The notes: a model not told the origin generated them from the sequence alone. 64,000 bases of DNA from Centropus unirufus (GCA_013397695.1 VYZI01000262.1:926994-990993); one strand, 5' to 3'. Shown: positions 34,199 to 48,000, numbered from the stretch's first letter. A program made the numbers and translations.

Positions 34199-34315
34199 CA
34201 GGAAGGTTGTTGATGTAGCCTCCATCCATCAAGAGATGGCCGTCCTTCGGGTCACAGAGGGGGGGCATGTACCCAGAGAGGGACATGCTGGCACGAACGT
34301 ACCTCCACAGGGAGC
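34199..34315 (-). CDS. PNPLA7: PNPLA7, patatin domain exon with catalytic aspartate
   Basis: This exon is 117 bp and encodes fragment residues 116-153, with split codons at both ends. It contains SLWRYVRASMSLSGYMPPLC and then GHLLMDGGYINNLP. The aspartate of DGG (codon 34224-34226, fragment residue 145) is the second member of the Ser-Asp dyad in patatin-type hydrolases. Both dyad residues are therefore intact in this allele. The acceptor is GTTCCTGCAG|GC and the donor is CCTG|GTAGGT. The segment is highly conserved in the family and gives no sign of decay. Confidence 0.96.
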
Positions 34316-36306
34316 CTGCAGGAACAGAAGGGAGGGAACAGCAAGAGCATTAATGGCTGCTCCTGAGGGGGGTCGGCTTCTGCACTCAGGAAAATAACCT
34401 GGAGATGGAGGCTCTCCTGAGAACATCATTAGGAAGTTATTAAAGCAGTTCATTGCCTTCTATACGCTAATCCAGGCTAGAGGGGAGGGAAAAGATAAAT
34501 ATTACCAGATGTACCATCAGGCAAAGCCTTGGGAACTCCAAGGTTTACCCCATGCCTCATTTTTATGGGCTCCCAGGAGACTCCAGCATACGCCTGGCTG
34601 CAGGGGATCTCTGGGGCTTTGGTGGGCTTACACTGATAAAGAAAGGAAAAGGCTTCTCCTGGGGACAGCAGGATGGGAAGAAGGAGCAGAATGAAGCGCC
34701 GTTAGCGCTGTTATGTTCTCCAGAGAACCCAGGCTTGCAGCGGGAGCTGAACGTGAAGAAGATCTGTAGAAGCCCCCAAAGGCTGTTTTCCCTGCTCAGT
34801 AATAAGCAAAAGTTTTCACTTGTAAAATCAGTGCAAGTGCCTGGTGGTGATCTTCTTCTCTCCTAGGCCATTTCTGTTATGGCGATGCAAGGAGGAACAC
34901 TAGCATCCCTTAAGCTGTTTGAAAGTTTAATCAAGTAGGAATGGCTTGGATCTGTTTCCTGTAAAATATTCTGCTTCAAGGCTCTTATTTACCGATTCCT
35001 CTCTTAACATTTGCATCAGCTGAACTGGGAAGATGCTGCAGTTCCAAGAACTTCTTTGGGTGAGACGCAAATCTTTAAAATATCAGAAATAAATAGGGTT
35101 CCCAGTGTTAGCTCACATCTCAGTAATTAACTGCTTGGTTCCTCAAACAGCAATTCTTTCTAACAAAGTGGGAATTGATTTTCTCTTTTCTTTTTAAAAC
35201 ACAGAACAGTTGTTTCTAATTATAACCTATGCACTCCTGCTGTTTACACAGGTCAATACTGGCACATTTGGCTTTATTATTTATTCATAGTTTTAGTTGA
35301 GTTGGGATTTCCACCCAAGAAAAAATGCTGACTTCTTGTGTTACACCCCAAAAAAACAAGACGGGCAACAGGAGCAGTTGGGAAGTCCCTTCCTCTCCTT
35401 TGAGTGAACTCAGGCGAGGGGCAGAACCCCTCTCCAGCTGATTTCTGTCCTTACATTGAACTGCAGGGATGAGCAGCCGGATGGAGGGAGCTTCTTGACC
35501 TCCTTTGGCTTAGCCTGCTGCACTATGGGTACAAAACCTCTAAGAAAGGTTAATCCTGTTCCTTCTTGTTCCAGCTCCCTTGCTTGTCCTTGGTGAACAA
35601 AGCCCCAGCGTGGTTCTGTAACCCACAGCCTAGTGGTGGGGATGGACAGTCCTACCTGCAGCAGCTCAAAGCCAGAACATCAGAGACCTGCGGCCACCTA
35701 AGGCGACAGATGGGGCACCTGAGGGCTTGTGCTGTCTTTGCTGAAGCCAAAGCCACGGCACCGTTACCCCAAATAGACTCAAGAAAGTGTCCCACAGGGC
35801 AGCCACCACGTTAGACAGCAGAGCAGACAGCTCAGATCTTTCTCCTCTGTTCAGCTGGTGTAAAGAACTTTACAGTTTTCCACCACAGAAACAAAGGACC
35901 GGCCACAAATGAGAACCTGACCCAACTGCTGCCTCAGGCACAGGAGTCTCCATGCAGTCTTAGCTTTGTTTATGAGGAATTTTAAATCTTAAAATGTTTT
36001 AGTTGCACTAGGACTGATTTATGGCTAAAACACCTGCACTTCATGGGGTGTTTAAAGGAAACAGAATGGTGTCAATGGACTCGTTTTCTTTCTAAACAGT
36101 GAATAAAGCATCTCATTTAGTTTATTCCTGACAGCTCTGTTCCTTGTTAGCTGTGTACAACGACAGCTTGGTGCTCAGCAAATAACAAAGACGAGGAACA
36201 AAAGGAAAGACACAATTTAAAGAGGAAAGTTCCAGGAACAAGAGGTGACACTGAGGTCTCACATCATTTAGGACCTGCTGCTGGAGAAGGCCACCTGCCC
36301 ACTCAC
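34316..36306 (-). other. PNPLA7: PNPLA7 intron (1991 bp)
   Basis: Bounded by G|GTGAGT and TTCCTGCAG. No repeat or exon recognised inside; AT-rich near 34880-35340. Confidence 0.9.
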
Positions 36307-36376
36307 CGTCTGTGTGGACCCTCATTGCAGAGGCAGTGATGTCAGTAGTGATGGTGAAGTATGGGATCCACAGATC
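36307..36376 (-). CDS. PNPLA7: PNPLA7, patatin domain exon (DLWIPYF...RVHTD)
   Basis: This short 70-bp exon encodes fragment residues 92-114 plus the first base of the glycine codon for residue 115. It contains DLWIPYFTITTDITASAMRV, a segment almost invariant in PNPLA6 and PNPLA7. The acceptor is CTCTGTTGCAG|GAT and the donor is GACG|GTGAGT. The +1 phase is matched exactly by the following exon, which opens with GC. It is too short to stand out as an open frame and was found by reading the frame between splice sites. Confidence 0.95.
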
Positions 36377-39300
36377 CTGCAACAGAGGAGCACCCAGTTT
36401 TACTAAATCCATAACCTTGCACTTAAATAAAACTCCTTGCTTAAAACAAACCAAAGCAACCACCTCTGCCTCTTACAGACAGAGCAGCAGACACAAGCTC
36501 CTGCCTGGATGGAGATTAATTAATTAACTAAATTTTAATTTGCCCCATGTTTAAAGGTCATAAATTTGTTTTGTTATGCAAACATTTCATGGAGAACCAA
36601 GGCAGACAAAAATCCTCATTTCCTTTCTTTAATAGCAAGAAATACTTGTTCCAGAAGAGCGTCCAGCACACGTTGTAGCCCAGAAACCTCATCACTCAAA
36701 CCAAGAGCTCAGATTCTTTCCGATATCTTTTTTTCTTTCAGATGAAGGGGGGGTCTAGCAACAACTCCCATCTGAAGAGATCCTGAGGCTGTTTTTTTGC
36801 TGGAGGACAACGTGAAGGGAAGACTCACCTTTCATGCACGACCTTCTCCCCTACATCTCTAAATCCCTGCTGCTTATGTCTCCCTGGAGACATGGCACTA
36901 AGCTGGGAAGACCTTTGATCTCACCCAATACAGCACCCTTGCATTTTACCCCACTGTTTCCACCTCACAGAGTGAGCCTTCCCTGATTGTATTCACTGTG
37001 GCTGGGCATGCAACCACTCACTTCCCTGTGAGCCCAGCCTAAGGCTACAGCAGACAGCACCTTCCTGGTCGCAGCTCAAGACAGAGAGGGAAGAGAGGGA
37101 ATCACTGCCCCTTGACTAAGTGATGTCCTTTATGTACTCTGGGATGATGAAGGGGTCATTTCAGTAGGAGAGGCAGAGCGATTCTGCTGAGACCCAGAGC
37201 TGCCTGGAGCCAGAGAGGACAACACCCTGCAGTGTGACCTACTGGAGAAAGGGATCCTGCAAGGCAGATCTCCAAGATGACCAAGATGATTGCTCGAGAT
37301 ACTGTAGGGTAAAAGCAGCAAGGTGTGTGGTACATAACCTAGGTAATAAACAGGATGCTACACAAAAAGAATGGCAAAGCCAAGTTCTTCACAAGTTCAT
37401 TCAAGAGGGGCTACACCAAATCAACCTGCCCTGCTCCCCGAAGGGGAAGTTCTCATCTTGGTTTCAGCCATATCTTCACTCACATCCCCCTAGATGGGAA
37501 AGAATAGGAGGGTGGCTTCCCAGCTGCATAGGACTGTGCTGGAGAGAGGAGAGGTTTGGACAGTCTCCATGGTGTCCAGTGGGAGGGCAGCCTGCAAAGG
37601 GGGACTTGTCTGAAACGTGAACTTACAGCCCAGAGAACACCAGCTGCCAGCTCTCTGTCAAGCAGCAAAGCTGAATCAGGACCGAAGAGGTAAACCTGCC
37701 TTCCCATCCAGGCAGACTCTGTTCCTGGGCCAGGGTGCCTGGGTCTTCTCGAGCATCACTTTGATGTGACTTAAGCAAAACAGGGCTTGGATTCCAGCTG
37801 TTGGTCTGCACTGAGCATCCCTTCCTTGGCCCGTCTGTGTTCCTGGTGTAAGCTCCAGTGCTGATCAGTAAGAGATGCTAAACTGCCAAGGAGGAGGGTT
37901 TTTTTCCTATTGAGTTTAATCTGTTAAGCAGCTTTGTGAGATGGTGGGGTTGGGTAGGACAAGCAGATGCTGCACAAGCATTGCAACCCATCTGGTACAA
38001 ATGACACAGGAGGGCGAAAATAGAGTGTGACTATAAGGGTATTAGGGTGATCCTCCACCCTGAACATATTCTGGGATTGCAGATCTCAGAGCATCAGCCA
38101 CATTTTAAGCAAAAAATAAAGAAAAGGGGAAAGAAGGAACTCTATCTGCCACTTCCTTTCCTATTCATGCAGACACATGTGCAGAAGAAACTAAACCAAG
38201 ACCTATCACACAGTAATAAAGAGTACACTTCTCAGATATCATCTCATTTACACTGGGGACAGAGCATAATTCACATCTGAGACAGGGCTTGATAAAGTCT
38301 TTTCTGAATCCTCACACCTTTATCTCCAGCAGAAATTACCTGCAAGAGGATTTTGTGCTTCTGGCACAAAGAAGCTCCGCTCCCCATCACCCTCAGCCCC
38401 ACACTGCAATGTCCCACCCTCCACCCCACGGTAACCAAGAGAAGACCTGGCCTTGTACCGCCGAGAAGGTCTCAGGGATTGCATAAAGGCAGCTCCTCAG
38501 CTTCATCAAAGCAAGGGAGAGGAGCTGCTTTAATCATCCCACAATCCCAAGATGTCCTACCAAGCACTGCTGGAAGCAAAGATAGGAGCTGGAGTGCTTC
38601 AGCCAGGGATATGCATGACTGAAGAGTTGAGAGCGTGGCTGGTGCTGCCCGAATAACACAACAAAAATAATTGCAGTCACAGAAACACTTCTCACTGTAA
38701 AACCTGTCTGCTCCCAGCACCATCCCCTCCACACAGCTCAAGGCTATTTTAAGCTGCGTGATGATTAATCACTGGCTTTCCTAGTTGCATTTAAGTAGGG
38801 AATGGTTTTGATTATTTTTAATAAACATATTTGAAGTATATATAGTGCTAATGTGATACATAATCTTCCATCACGAGGATTACAAACACAAGATAAGCAG
38901 GTTAAAACTGCAAATGAGGTGAGACTGTGAAAATATCCAGATGCTCTCTGAGGCTGGTGGTTTAGGGAGAGAACCATCGAAAAGGTGCTTTACAAATTGC
39001 TGTCACTGAGGGACAGAGGATGGGTGGGATTCTGAACATGGCCATCAGCTCAGGCAGACCATACAATATCTAGGAATTAGAATCACAGAATCGTAAAATC
39101 ACCAGGTTGGAAAAGCCTTGAGCACCTCATCCGCCCAGCTTTTAAACCCCTCCAGGGATGGAGACTCCATCACCTCCCTGTGCAGCCTCTCCCAGTGCCG
39201 GAGGACCCTTTTGATGAAGAATTTTTTCCTGATGTCCAATCTGAACCTGCCCGGGTGCAGCTTGAGGCCATTCCCCCTTGTCCCATCCCCTGTCACTTGG

Positions 39301-40264
39301 GAGAAGAGCCCAGCACCCACCTCTCCACACCCTCCTTCCAGGCATTTGGAGGCAGGGATGAGCTCTCCCCTCAGCCCCTCAGCCTCCTCTTCTCCAGCCT
39401 CAACAACCCCAGCTCCCTCAGCTGCTCTTCACAACCCTTGTTCTCCAGCTCCTTCCCAACTCTGTTCCTTGCTCTGGACACACTTCAGCCCCTCAAAGTC
39501 CTTCACAGCGTGAGGGGGCCAGAACTGACCCCAGGATTCCAGGTGCAGCCTCACCAGTGCCAAGCACAGGGGCAGAATCACCTCCCTGTTCCTGCTGGCC
39601 ATGCTGGTTCTGATCCAGGTCAAGTTGCCTTCTTGGTCACCTGGGCCACTGCTGTCTCATGTTCAGCCACTGTCAACCAACACTCTCAGGTCCTTCTCCT
39701 CCAGGGTCCTTTACAACCACTCTTCCCCAAGGCTGGAGCTGCACATGTTGTTGTGTACTAAGTGCAGGACTCTTAGAAGTCACCATGATCAGACATGGTC
39801 ACCACAGGCAGACAGGGAAACAACACCCTGATGTTACTGCAGGTTTCAACAGGCTGTTCATAAACCCTCTCTGTAGCTTCAAAAATAAAAGAAGCCAAAC
39901 CGATTGCAACCCTCTTCAGGACCTCCTTCCGCTGTGCCACAAGGGTCTCTCGGACATAATTAGCAGAGTATGACAATAAGATAGTCTCAACAATTCAACT
40001 TCAGTGACACAATTTGATTTCTCCCAGCCAATGGGATCTCTTTGTCAATCAGATCAGAAGTAGCTACAAACAATCCACTTGTCTTTTCTAAATCCACCAA
40101 AATGGAAGAACAGGCTCCTTCCTACATTTATGTAACTTCACATTCACAGGTTTAACAGGTTTCCAGCCGTCCCACAGCCCCCTATCCCATATCAGCCAGG
40201 GAGAAGGTTATTCCTGCTGCACCTGCACAACAGTGACTGCCCATCACCTGGCCGAGCAACCTAC
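36377..40264 (-). other. PNPLA7: PNPLA7 intron (3888 bp)
   Basis: Bounded by GAG|GTAGGT and TGTTGCAG. Contains the CR1 copy at 39080-39770. A 128-codon plus frame (37234-37620; TTG-like or ATG start not secure) has no family resemblance. Confidence 0.9.
39080..39770 (-). mobile_element. CR1 LINE, about 690 bp (TGGTGATTCTGTGA type)
   Basis: Begins GAATCACAGAATCGTAAAATC then ACCAGGTTGGAAAAGCC. Read on the minus strand it encodes the CR1 ORF2 end: SREREV/NREVILPLCLALVR-like, then TRGNGLKLHPGRFRLDIRKK and VLRHWERLHREV. Several frame breaks; inactive. Same orientation as PNPLA7. Confidence 0.95.
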
Positions 40265-40381
40265 CTCTATCTGCTTGTCTTTGAAGATGCTATTGATGCT
40301 GTGATTAAAAGCCGCTCCAGAAAACATGGAAGTTATTGGGTAGGTCAAGTCTAGAATGGTCTTAAAGACTGAGTTCATCAC
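40265..40381 (-). CDS. PNPLA7: PNPLA7, patatin domain exon (LDLTYPITSMFSG)
   Basis: This exon is 117 bp, phase 0 at both ends, and encodes fragment residues 53-91. It contains LDLTYPITSMFSGAAFN and ends KDKQIE, the segment after the nucleophile helix in NTE-family patatin domains. The acceptor is a run of eleven T residues followed by AG; the donor is GAG|GTAGGT. The opening residues VMNSVFKTI differ from my memory of the mammalian protein, while the DLTYPITSMFSG core matches. The next exon continues directly with DLWIPYF, which confirms the join. Confidence 0.95.
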
Positions 40382-43080
40382 CTAAAAAAAAAAAGAGGAA
40401 AAAAAGCATTTCAAAGGTAAATATATGCAAGGATCCCTATTAATGTATGCAATTGGAGAGACATCATATTCTTAATTCTACAGCCAACACGTTGGAAGCA
40501 TTGCTGTTGTTAGCACAAAAGTTGTCGAGGGGACCGAAATAGAGCTATGAAAACTACAGCCAGTGAGTCCTCGCGTGGTGCCATGCAAAGAGCAGGAAGC
40601 TACACAGCCACTTTGCAATAAGGCAGTGGCAGAATCTACGCCTGCATCGCTGCCCTTCCACCCCAAGTCCGAACAGCCCCCTGGAGCAGGGTGCATGGGC
40701 ACGGACCTCTGCCCCAACAAATGCGTGTGAATGGTACAGTTTAATTCTTGATTTCTTTTAATAAAAGCATTATTCATTATCCCCCTCTCTGTTGCCTGGC
40801 TGAGCTGAAACTTCAACTTGTTTCAAGCTTCCCATAGCGTACACGCAGTTCCCAGCCCTGTAACATAGGAATTGATGGAAACTTTTCGTCTCAGTTCTGG
40901 ATCACACCTGATTTGTCTTCCAGTCTGAAGTCTTTTTTATTGTGATCACATCCATGTGATCCTCTGGGACTGCAACGAGGTTCAGTCACTTTAAAGAGGT
41001 TTAAGCACACATCCTAAGTGTTAGCGTGTTATTAGTGTCATTTATTTGTCATTTCCAAAGCGACCAAGGCAGCCTCCATGAGCTCAACAATCCAAACCAC
41101 TGAAGATTTCCCAAAACTCTGTAGGTACCCATTCTATTATTACAAATAACACTGGTGGGCACAGGCCAACAGGCCCCTTGAGAACACATGTACACTGCAA
41201 TCATGCATCATGGAATCATGCCCCCCCCCATTACAAGTGCATTACACCTGCACGCTGACCTACAAGACAAAAGGCTGAGAATACCTACACTACCTGGTAT
41301 TACGGCCACTCTATCTGCCCCATAACTGTGCTATTGACCTTGGATCCTAATAAATCCTACCAAAATCCAATTGCCTAATGTTTCACATCATTCTCGGTTA
41401 AAATGCAACAGAAGATCGAGTGCAATTAACACCTTCCCAGTAGGGTTTTACTGGATGAAATATTTCTGCTAAATGAAATATCTTCCGCCTCTATAATGTA
41501 AGAAACCTACAGCAAGAAGCAGCTTCCTGACCTGCAGTCTGATAGTGGAGTTGTGTTCAACATCGGGGCTTTGGTTTACTCTAGCAATGATTTACAGAAG
41601 AGTAGGATTAGCCCACACCATCACGTCAGCTGCTTTTAGATACAGAATAGGTACCAGCCCAGAGAATATGCATCCAAGTATAAAAAAAAAAACCCAAAAA
41701 AGATCCTTAAAACCAGTACATAAATAGGAAATGTGTGGGAATGGAAAAGCATTCACATCAACCCAGTTAGGATCCTGCCACCTCCATCTTCTTAAAGGTT
41801 CTGATGGGGTGAGCCAATCTAACTAAGAGCCCCTCCCCACAGCGTAAAGTGAAATGGAATGAGCTTTGTACTTGAAATAGGGCTCCGCTCTCTGACTTCA
41901 CCTAGAATGGTTAAATCAGGGCAAGAGGCATTGACAGAAGGTCCTCAATTTAACAGTGGAGAAAACTCCACCTCAGCACCAAACATCGGGCTGTCCTCGG
42001 TGTGAATGTTTTCTACAATGCTGAGCCTCTACGTGTTCCCTACAATTAATGCTCTCAGTTATCTTGTACCTGAACAAACCACTTAATGGTTATTTCTTCA
42101 GAGTTTCATTTCTCCTAACTGGAAGATGCTCTTTCAGCAGATGCCAATGGCCAACATCTCCCTCCGCTTTCCCAAAACCACTGCAACCTCCCATTCTCCA
42201 GATAAACTCAGTTACAGATCACCCTTGGAAAGGCTCAGAGCCTTCCAACTTCTGCTCCCCTTCTCCACAACCAACAGCACAAGGACATCTCCAAGAATGA
42301 TGGATTCCCCACAGCGTAGAGATGCAAAGCCCAGCCCTGTGGCACCCCTACCAGTTCTCCTAGGAGAGCACAAGCATTTCATATCAACTTCTCACTGATT
42401 TCCATTCCTCCAGCTCTGCTGCCAGAGGAGCTTCCTTAATAAGGAGACCATCAATCCTAAGACTATTTTTAAAGGCTGCCCTGTGGTATAAGGCAACTTC
42501 TCAAGCAACGGACAAGGCGGTTAGGCTCTGTGAGAACCACTGAGCTCTGCAAGCAGCAGAACAAGAGCAACCAGACCTGATGATAGATAAAAAAGAAACC
42601 TGAATTGTAAAACTTGGCTGCTCTGTTCTTTGATGCAGAATGGTTGTGAACTGGTGTCAAAAACCATGATAATCCAGGATTTTTCAGTGCTCCTGAGTAT
42701 ACAATAAAAGCAAGGGTATGGGAAAACTTGTTGTGGGAACAAAGCTTTAAACTGGCGGAACAGATTAAATGCTTTTAAACACCAAGAATGTCTTTTTTAG
42801 TGTATTTTTTAGTGTTCTCCCATAAAGTTGCAATGAAACAGCAGAGGAACTCAGAAAGAGAAAATATGTTAAAGACAAAGGAAAAACGTGACTCAGGCCA
42901 ACAGTTTCAGATGAACAGCACTGCAGTGATGTATTTATCCCAAAGGCAGAAATAACAACAATGGAAGATCAGATTTAAAAGGTAAACTATTAAGAAATCA
43001 GAGAGCTGAAGTAAATTAATACCTCTAAGAACCCATAACAATCTCAGACTTGGGCAAAGAAGAGGGGCAAGGTCAGTACC

Positions 43081-43139
43081 TGGGGTTTGGAACTGGATGC
43101 TCTTTAAGGTCCCTTCCAACCCAAACCATTCCATGATTC
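43081..43139 (+). mobile_element. Very short CR1 LINE 3' end
   Basis: Only about 60 bp is recognisable: GGTTTGGAACTGGATGCTC, TTTAAGGTCCCTTCCAACCC, AAACCATTCCATGATTCC. This is the extreme CR1 3' end with octamer-type tail, an example of extreme 5' truncation or later deletion. Confidence 0.85.
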
Positions 43140-43860
43140 CTTGTATGTTTAAAACCAGACTCAGACGGTTTGTCCCTGTACCACTAACACACCTGTGTGT
43201 GTCTGTCTGCTTGGGCATTCATTGCGGTAGTGGCGACAGGGCAGACACAGGATGGTTTGGTGCCTTTCCTGGGTGTTCCAAAACAAACAGCATGTTTGGA
43301 TTTTGTGTGCAACAGTTCATTTGAATTTCCCAAATTCTAATGCTTGATTCAGGGTTAATTCCAACCACTACAAAGAATCCAGTTGAAATGGCGACTATGA
43401 ATCATCAGGCCTCATCACTGCATGAGAATAGATTTCTCCTGCGCTGCTTGATATAACAAAATGTTCAAGATTTAACAAAAGCACTCCTGGCATTTTTACC
43501 TTCTGTTCTTAATAATCTCAACCACAGAATTCCATCTGTGAGACAACTGGAGGTAACACTTCAGTTCACTCCCCAGGGAAGAGCAACTGTTTGAATTTCT
43601 GCAAGCAGAGAAACCCAGTGACTGAAACCTCTGGGAGCAGTTGAGAAGTGCTGAGGGGGCAATGAGGAAGCACCCTGGCAGCCCGTCACCATCCATAGCA
43701 GCCAAAGGCTGGAGGGCACCCAGGTTCTCTGTTGCAGGTCATCGACCCAACTTAAAGAGACAATATCTGCACTTTCATTAATGTCCAATTTGCAATGAAC
43801 TTCCCATTTATTTAGGATTTGCTGAGCACTTGAAGGCTGCTTCAGCATGTGTTCCCTTTT

Positions 43861-44410
43861 CATAGAATCAAGGAATCACCCCGTTGGAAAAGACTGCTGA
43901 GATCATCGAGCCCAACCGTACCTGTCCAACACCGAACCAGATCCCTGAGCACCTCATCTCCCCAGCTTTTAAACCCCTGCAGGGATGGGGACTCCACCCC
44001 CTCCCTGTGCAGCCTCTGCCAGGGCCTGAGGACCCTTGCAGTGAAAAATTTGTCCCTGACGACCAATCTGACCCTGCCCTGGTGCAGCTTGAGGCCATTC
44101 CTCCTCATCCCATCACTTGTTCCTTGGCAGCAGAGCCCAGCACCCACCTCTCCACACCCTCCTTCCAGGCACTTGGAGGCAGGGATGAACACTCCCCTCA
44201 GCCTCCTCTTCTCCAGCCTCAACAATCCCAGCTCCCTCAGCTGCTCCTCACAACCCTTGCTCTCCAGCCCCTTTCCCAGCTCCATTCCCTTCTCTGGACA
44301 AGCTCCAGCCCCTCCAGGTCCTTCTTGGAGTGAGGGGCCCAGAACTGACCCCAGGATTCGAGGTGCAGCCTCACCAGTGCTGAGTGCAGGAGCTGGATCC
44401 CCTCCCTGGA
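43861..44410 (-). mobile_element. CR1 LINE, about 550 bp, long remnant frame
   Basis: Begins CATAGAATCAAGGAATCACC then CCGTTGGAAAAGACTGCTGAG. The minus-strand frame stays open for about 216 codons (44510-43860) and reads QLRELGLLRLEKRRLRGVF, RRNGLKLHQGRVRLVVRDKF and VLRPWQRLHREGVESPSL. These are CR1 ORF2 C-terminal motifs. The unbroken frame suggests a fairly young copy, but the reverse-transcriptase and endonuclease parts are absent. Confidence 0.95.
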
Positions 44411-45007
44411 GGTGATGTGCTGTGCTAATCACAGTGACCAAGACTCTCTCCAGCTGCAGACCAGACCAGACATTGCTGATCTCCCCTGGGCAGGAGGTTC
44501 TTTCCCACAATCTCCTCCCTGCTCTTCATGCCAGTTGGCAACGTTTGCCTCCTCAGCTCAGATTTTGTGTTTGTGCGGATCTGTCCTTGTAGCTGCTGTT
44601 TTACAGGAGGATCTGGAATATGAACAAAATCACGCACTGTAGGATGAAACGTGATTTACAGACCACTTCCCCCAATGACGATGCCCCCCCTGATGCCCAC
44701 GGTGCAAGGACCATTCATGGACCCCATCACGCAAGCATCACACCCTTCTGCCAAGCACTCAGGGTGGCTGCTCCTCTGCAGCGCTCCCAGGCCATCCTTG
44801 CCCAGGTCCCACAAGGACTATGGGTGTAGTATGGCAGAGAAAAACACTTTTTCCTCAAAATCCATGATATAGACCAAGAAGTGTATTGGGACACAGACTG
44901 ACAGCGGCTCAATCCGACCCAAGCTGGGGTCGGGACTCTGCCCTCTGCCCAGAGCCTTTGTGGTCAGCAGCTTCCTGAGCTGAGCTGGCCAGAAACCAGC
45001 ACAACAG

Positions 45008-45024
45008 AAAAAAAAAAAAAAAAA
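45008..45024 (+). repeat. Poly-A run
   Basis: An uninterrupted run of about 17 A residues, not associated with a recognisable CR1 or retrocopy upstream. CR1 copies do not end in poly-A, so this is probably a plain homopolymer. Confidence 0.7.
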
Positions 45025-48000
45025 GCGATGGATTTTTGGCCAGATCAGCTCTTTAAGCCACAGCATCTCCAATGTGTGAACACAGCAGCAAAATTTCATG
45101 ATTGCGACCTCAGAAACCACCTTGTTTCTTTTAGCTGCCATGCAAACACAGGCAGCAACTGGCTGCAGCATCCTACCCAGCCAGATTCAATTCTCATCAA
45201 GGGAAGCTTTTTAGCTACACCTTCCCGCAACCAGATTTGCTTCAACAACGGAATATTTCAGTCTTTGTGAAACACTTTGAAATATTAATTCTCCAATTAA
45301 AAAAACAAGATTGCTTGTTAGCCTTGCTGGCTAAGCACAAGTACAGAACCCATTGAGGCAGTACAGAGTAACCAACCTGACTGGTAATTTTAACACCCCT
45401 CTGTATTTTGACAGAAGAGTAGTTTATTTCTTTGCTGTTTCGTTAGCTTCCAGAAAACACATCCCATTAAAAATATTCCTTCTCCCAGCCCTGAGTGCAC
45501 AAGTAGAGAGGTGCCAATATCTAAAAATAGAGAAAAGAGAAAGAACTGCAGGCCAAAACCACCGTTTACATTGACGGATTAAAAAAATAAATATCGAGCT
45601 ATCTAATCCATCACAGCAAAGATATTTCAAAATCCCCCCATGGGCTACAAAAGCCTGGCTGCGAGGTTTTGCAGAAAGAGCACTCAGCAATAACCTTCAG
45701 CAGTGAAAGCTTGTGGGCTTTGAAGGAGCAGAATCAGCAGCTTCTGTAGCAAGGAGGGCTCAACCTCTTTTTGCATAAGGTTGGCTTAATGAAGGATGCT
45801 CCCAAGAGCATCCCCTGAGGTGCTCCAGCAGTGAGGCTGCTCTGCAGGACAGCAGGAATGTCCTGCAGCTTTTGGAAACTGGGCCCTTTGGGCTTATCTG
45901 ATGGATCTCACACTCCCCAAACCTCCCTGTTGTTCCAGGCAGAGCTGGTGCTTGGGGAGAGAAGCCACTCTCCTGGCTCAGCCCACAGCCACTGCAAAAC
46001 AATACAAGAGAAAACAGCTCAGAATAGCCCCGGTTAAAAAGATTCATCATCCCTCAAGCTCCTTTGTACATTAGCTGTGATCTGAACTTGGAGAGAGGGT
46101 TTTCATGGCTTTCTTCAATTTACAATGCTGGACCGGGCTGTTAACAGAGAAAAGGCCTTCAAACAGAGCAGTCTTTGCTTTCTTCATCCTCAAACCCTTG
46201 AACAATTTCTGGCTTGGACCGGCAAGCTTGTGAGAACACTCATGAAAAACATCAAGTAAATCCATTCTTCATTAAGAGATGAAATGTTTGCTCTGACGGA
46301 GGTCGCTCACCTCTCCTCCAGCTCCTTATTTGCAGATTCAAGCTACCAACACCTGAAGCAGCCTGAGGCTGGGCCAAACCTGCCTCTCCCTTTGTGGAAT
46401 GCTCTCTGAGCTTTGCTATTTGTCTCCAAAAGTTAATCAATAGATTAAATGTCCTCTTTTCATCTCTAACTATTTCTGATAAAAGCCAGTGTGTTCCAGA
46501 TGAGGCTGGCGAGCTCGAGAGCTGCAATGAGGGAAGTGAAGCTGACTTCGATGGGAGCACAGCCCAGAACGCAGCATTTCCAGCTCTGCCTCACCCCCTG
46601 TGCAGAAGAGCTCTGACAAGTTAACAGACAAGAGGAGATAATCCTCTGGACAGATGGATGAGGAAACTTCCATCCCTCCAGCCTAACCAAGAGCAATGAA
46701 GAGAGGGCAGTGAGCCACAGATGGCTGCAGGCTGGGAAAACCTTTGCAGGGAAGCAGTGCCACATGCTCATCCCGCTCAGATGATGCTCTGTAAGCACTT
46801 GGTAGTGACCAGTGCGGGACGTAAAGAGGGCAAGGTTAAATGGATGTCTGATATGATCCAGTACAGCTCGTTTTATGTCCTCAATCCCAGAACTCTTCCA
46901 CTTCTGCGAAGGCAGCGAACTATTTTGTATCTTAAACTCTCGATGCTGCAGGTGCATCCCAGCTCCACCAGGCACAGGCAGTTGTTAAATAAAAGGCATA
47001 AAATCCACATTCTTCTAGCAGACGGTGACAAGAGCAGAGCCCCATGGTCCTCTGCCCACCGGGACAGCACAAGCAAGCTGCCACCTCAATATGTGTTTTA
47101 ACACCCCAGCCTATCAGGCTTACGAAGGAAGTGGCATCTTCACAAGACGCAGCAGATTTCATCTCAAAGCCACAACAGGTTAGAAGACCCTAAATGGGTA
47201 AGGTCAGCAGTGAACATGTGCCAACTACAGACTCTTATTTCCCCTAAAACTCCACATCTAAGCAGACCCAAAACTTAATCTAAATTAGATACTCCCCATG
47301 CTTCCCTGTCAATAAGAAAACCAACATGAAAATGTGGTTTTCATACAACTGATAGAGTTGTAATCAGCAGACTCCAGGAAATAGGCTAATCTGCACCTGT
47401 GGTCAATCTGAACCACTGCAACCTGGCACTAGTGCAATTTTTTCCCCAACATCTTTTCAATAAATTCACCCACAGAACCTTCCCAATCCTTGGTTCAGCT
47501 GTGAAAAGATGGGTTTACCTTTATTAAATACTTAAAATTAGAAATGTGTCCTGAATCAGAGTGCCACCACTCTGGAATTTTCAGGCTACACTGTGAACTA
47601 CCCGTTTTGTATTTAGGTTAGAGAGGATTACCTCTGTCAATCAGTTCCACTGAAAAATGACAGCATGTGAGAACGAAAGAAAGAAAATTACACAAAGAGA
47701 AACAAGGTTGTTGAGAGTTGGAAAGAAAACAGACTCCAGCACATGAAGAGAGAAGATTAAACACAGATAAACACAGGCTAACACACTTACATCACCTCAT
47801 GTTTAGAGTGAGACTGGACTCTGAGCAGAGTAGAGTCAAGCACTTGACTCCTGCCTCCTTGGGCACCCAGTGTGGCAGTGAGCAGCATTCCCAGCTCCCA
47901 CAGTGCCAGGCGGGGACCCTTTCCATCCCACACTGGGGGGTGCGTGGCTGTGCTTCCCTTGGGTGGCTGCTCGGGCACTGCTGCCCGCTGAGCTCATGGT

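Noticed and set aside
43860..44510. 216-codon minus-strand open frame as a protein gene
   Set aside because: It reads as the C-terminal end of CR1 ORF2 and lies inside a CR1 copy with a clear 3' tail.
45008..45024. Poly-A tail of a processed pseudogene
   Set aside because: No intronless gene-like sequence is recognisable upstream on the plus strand.
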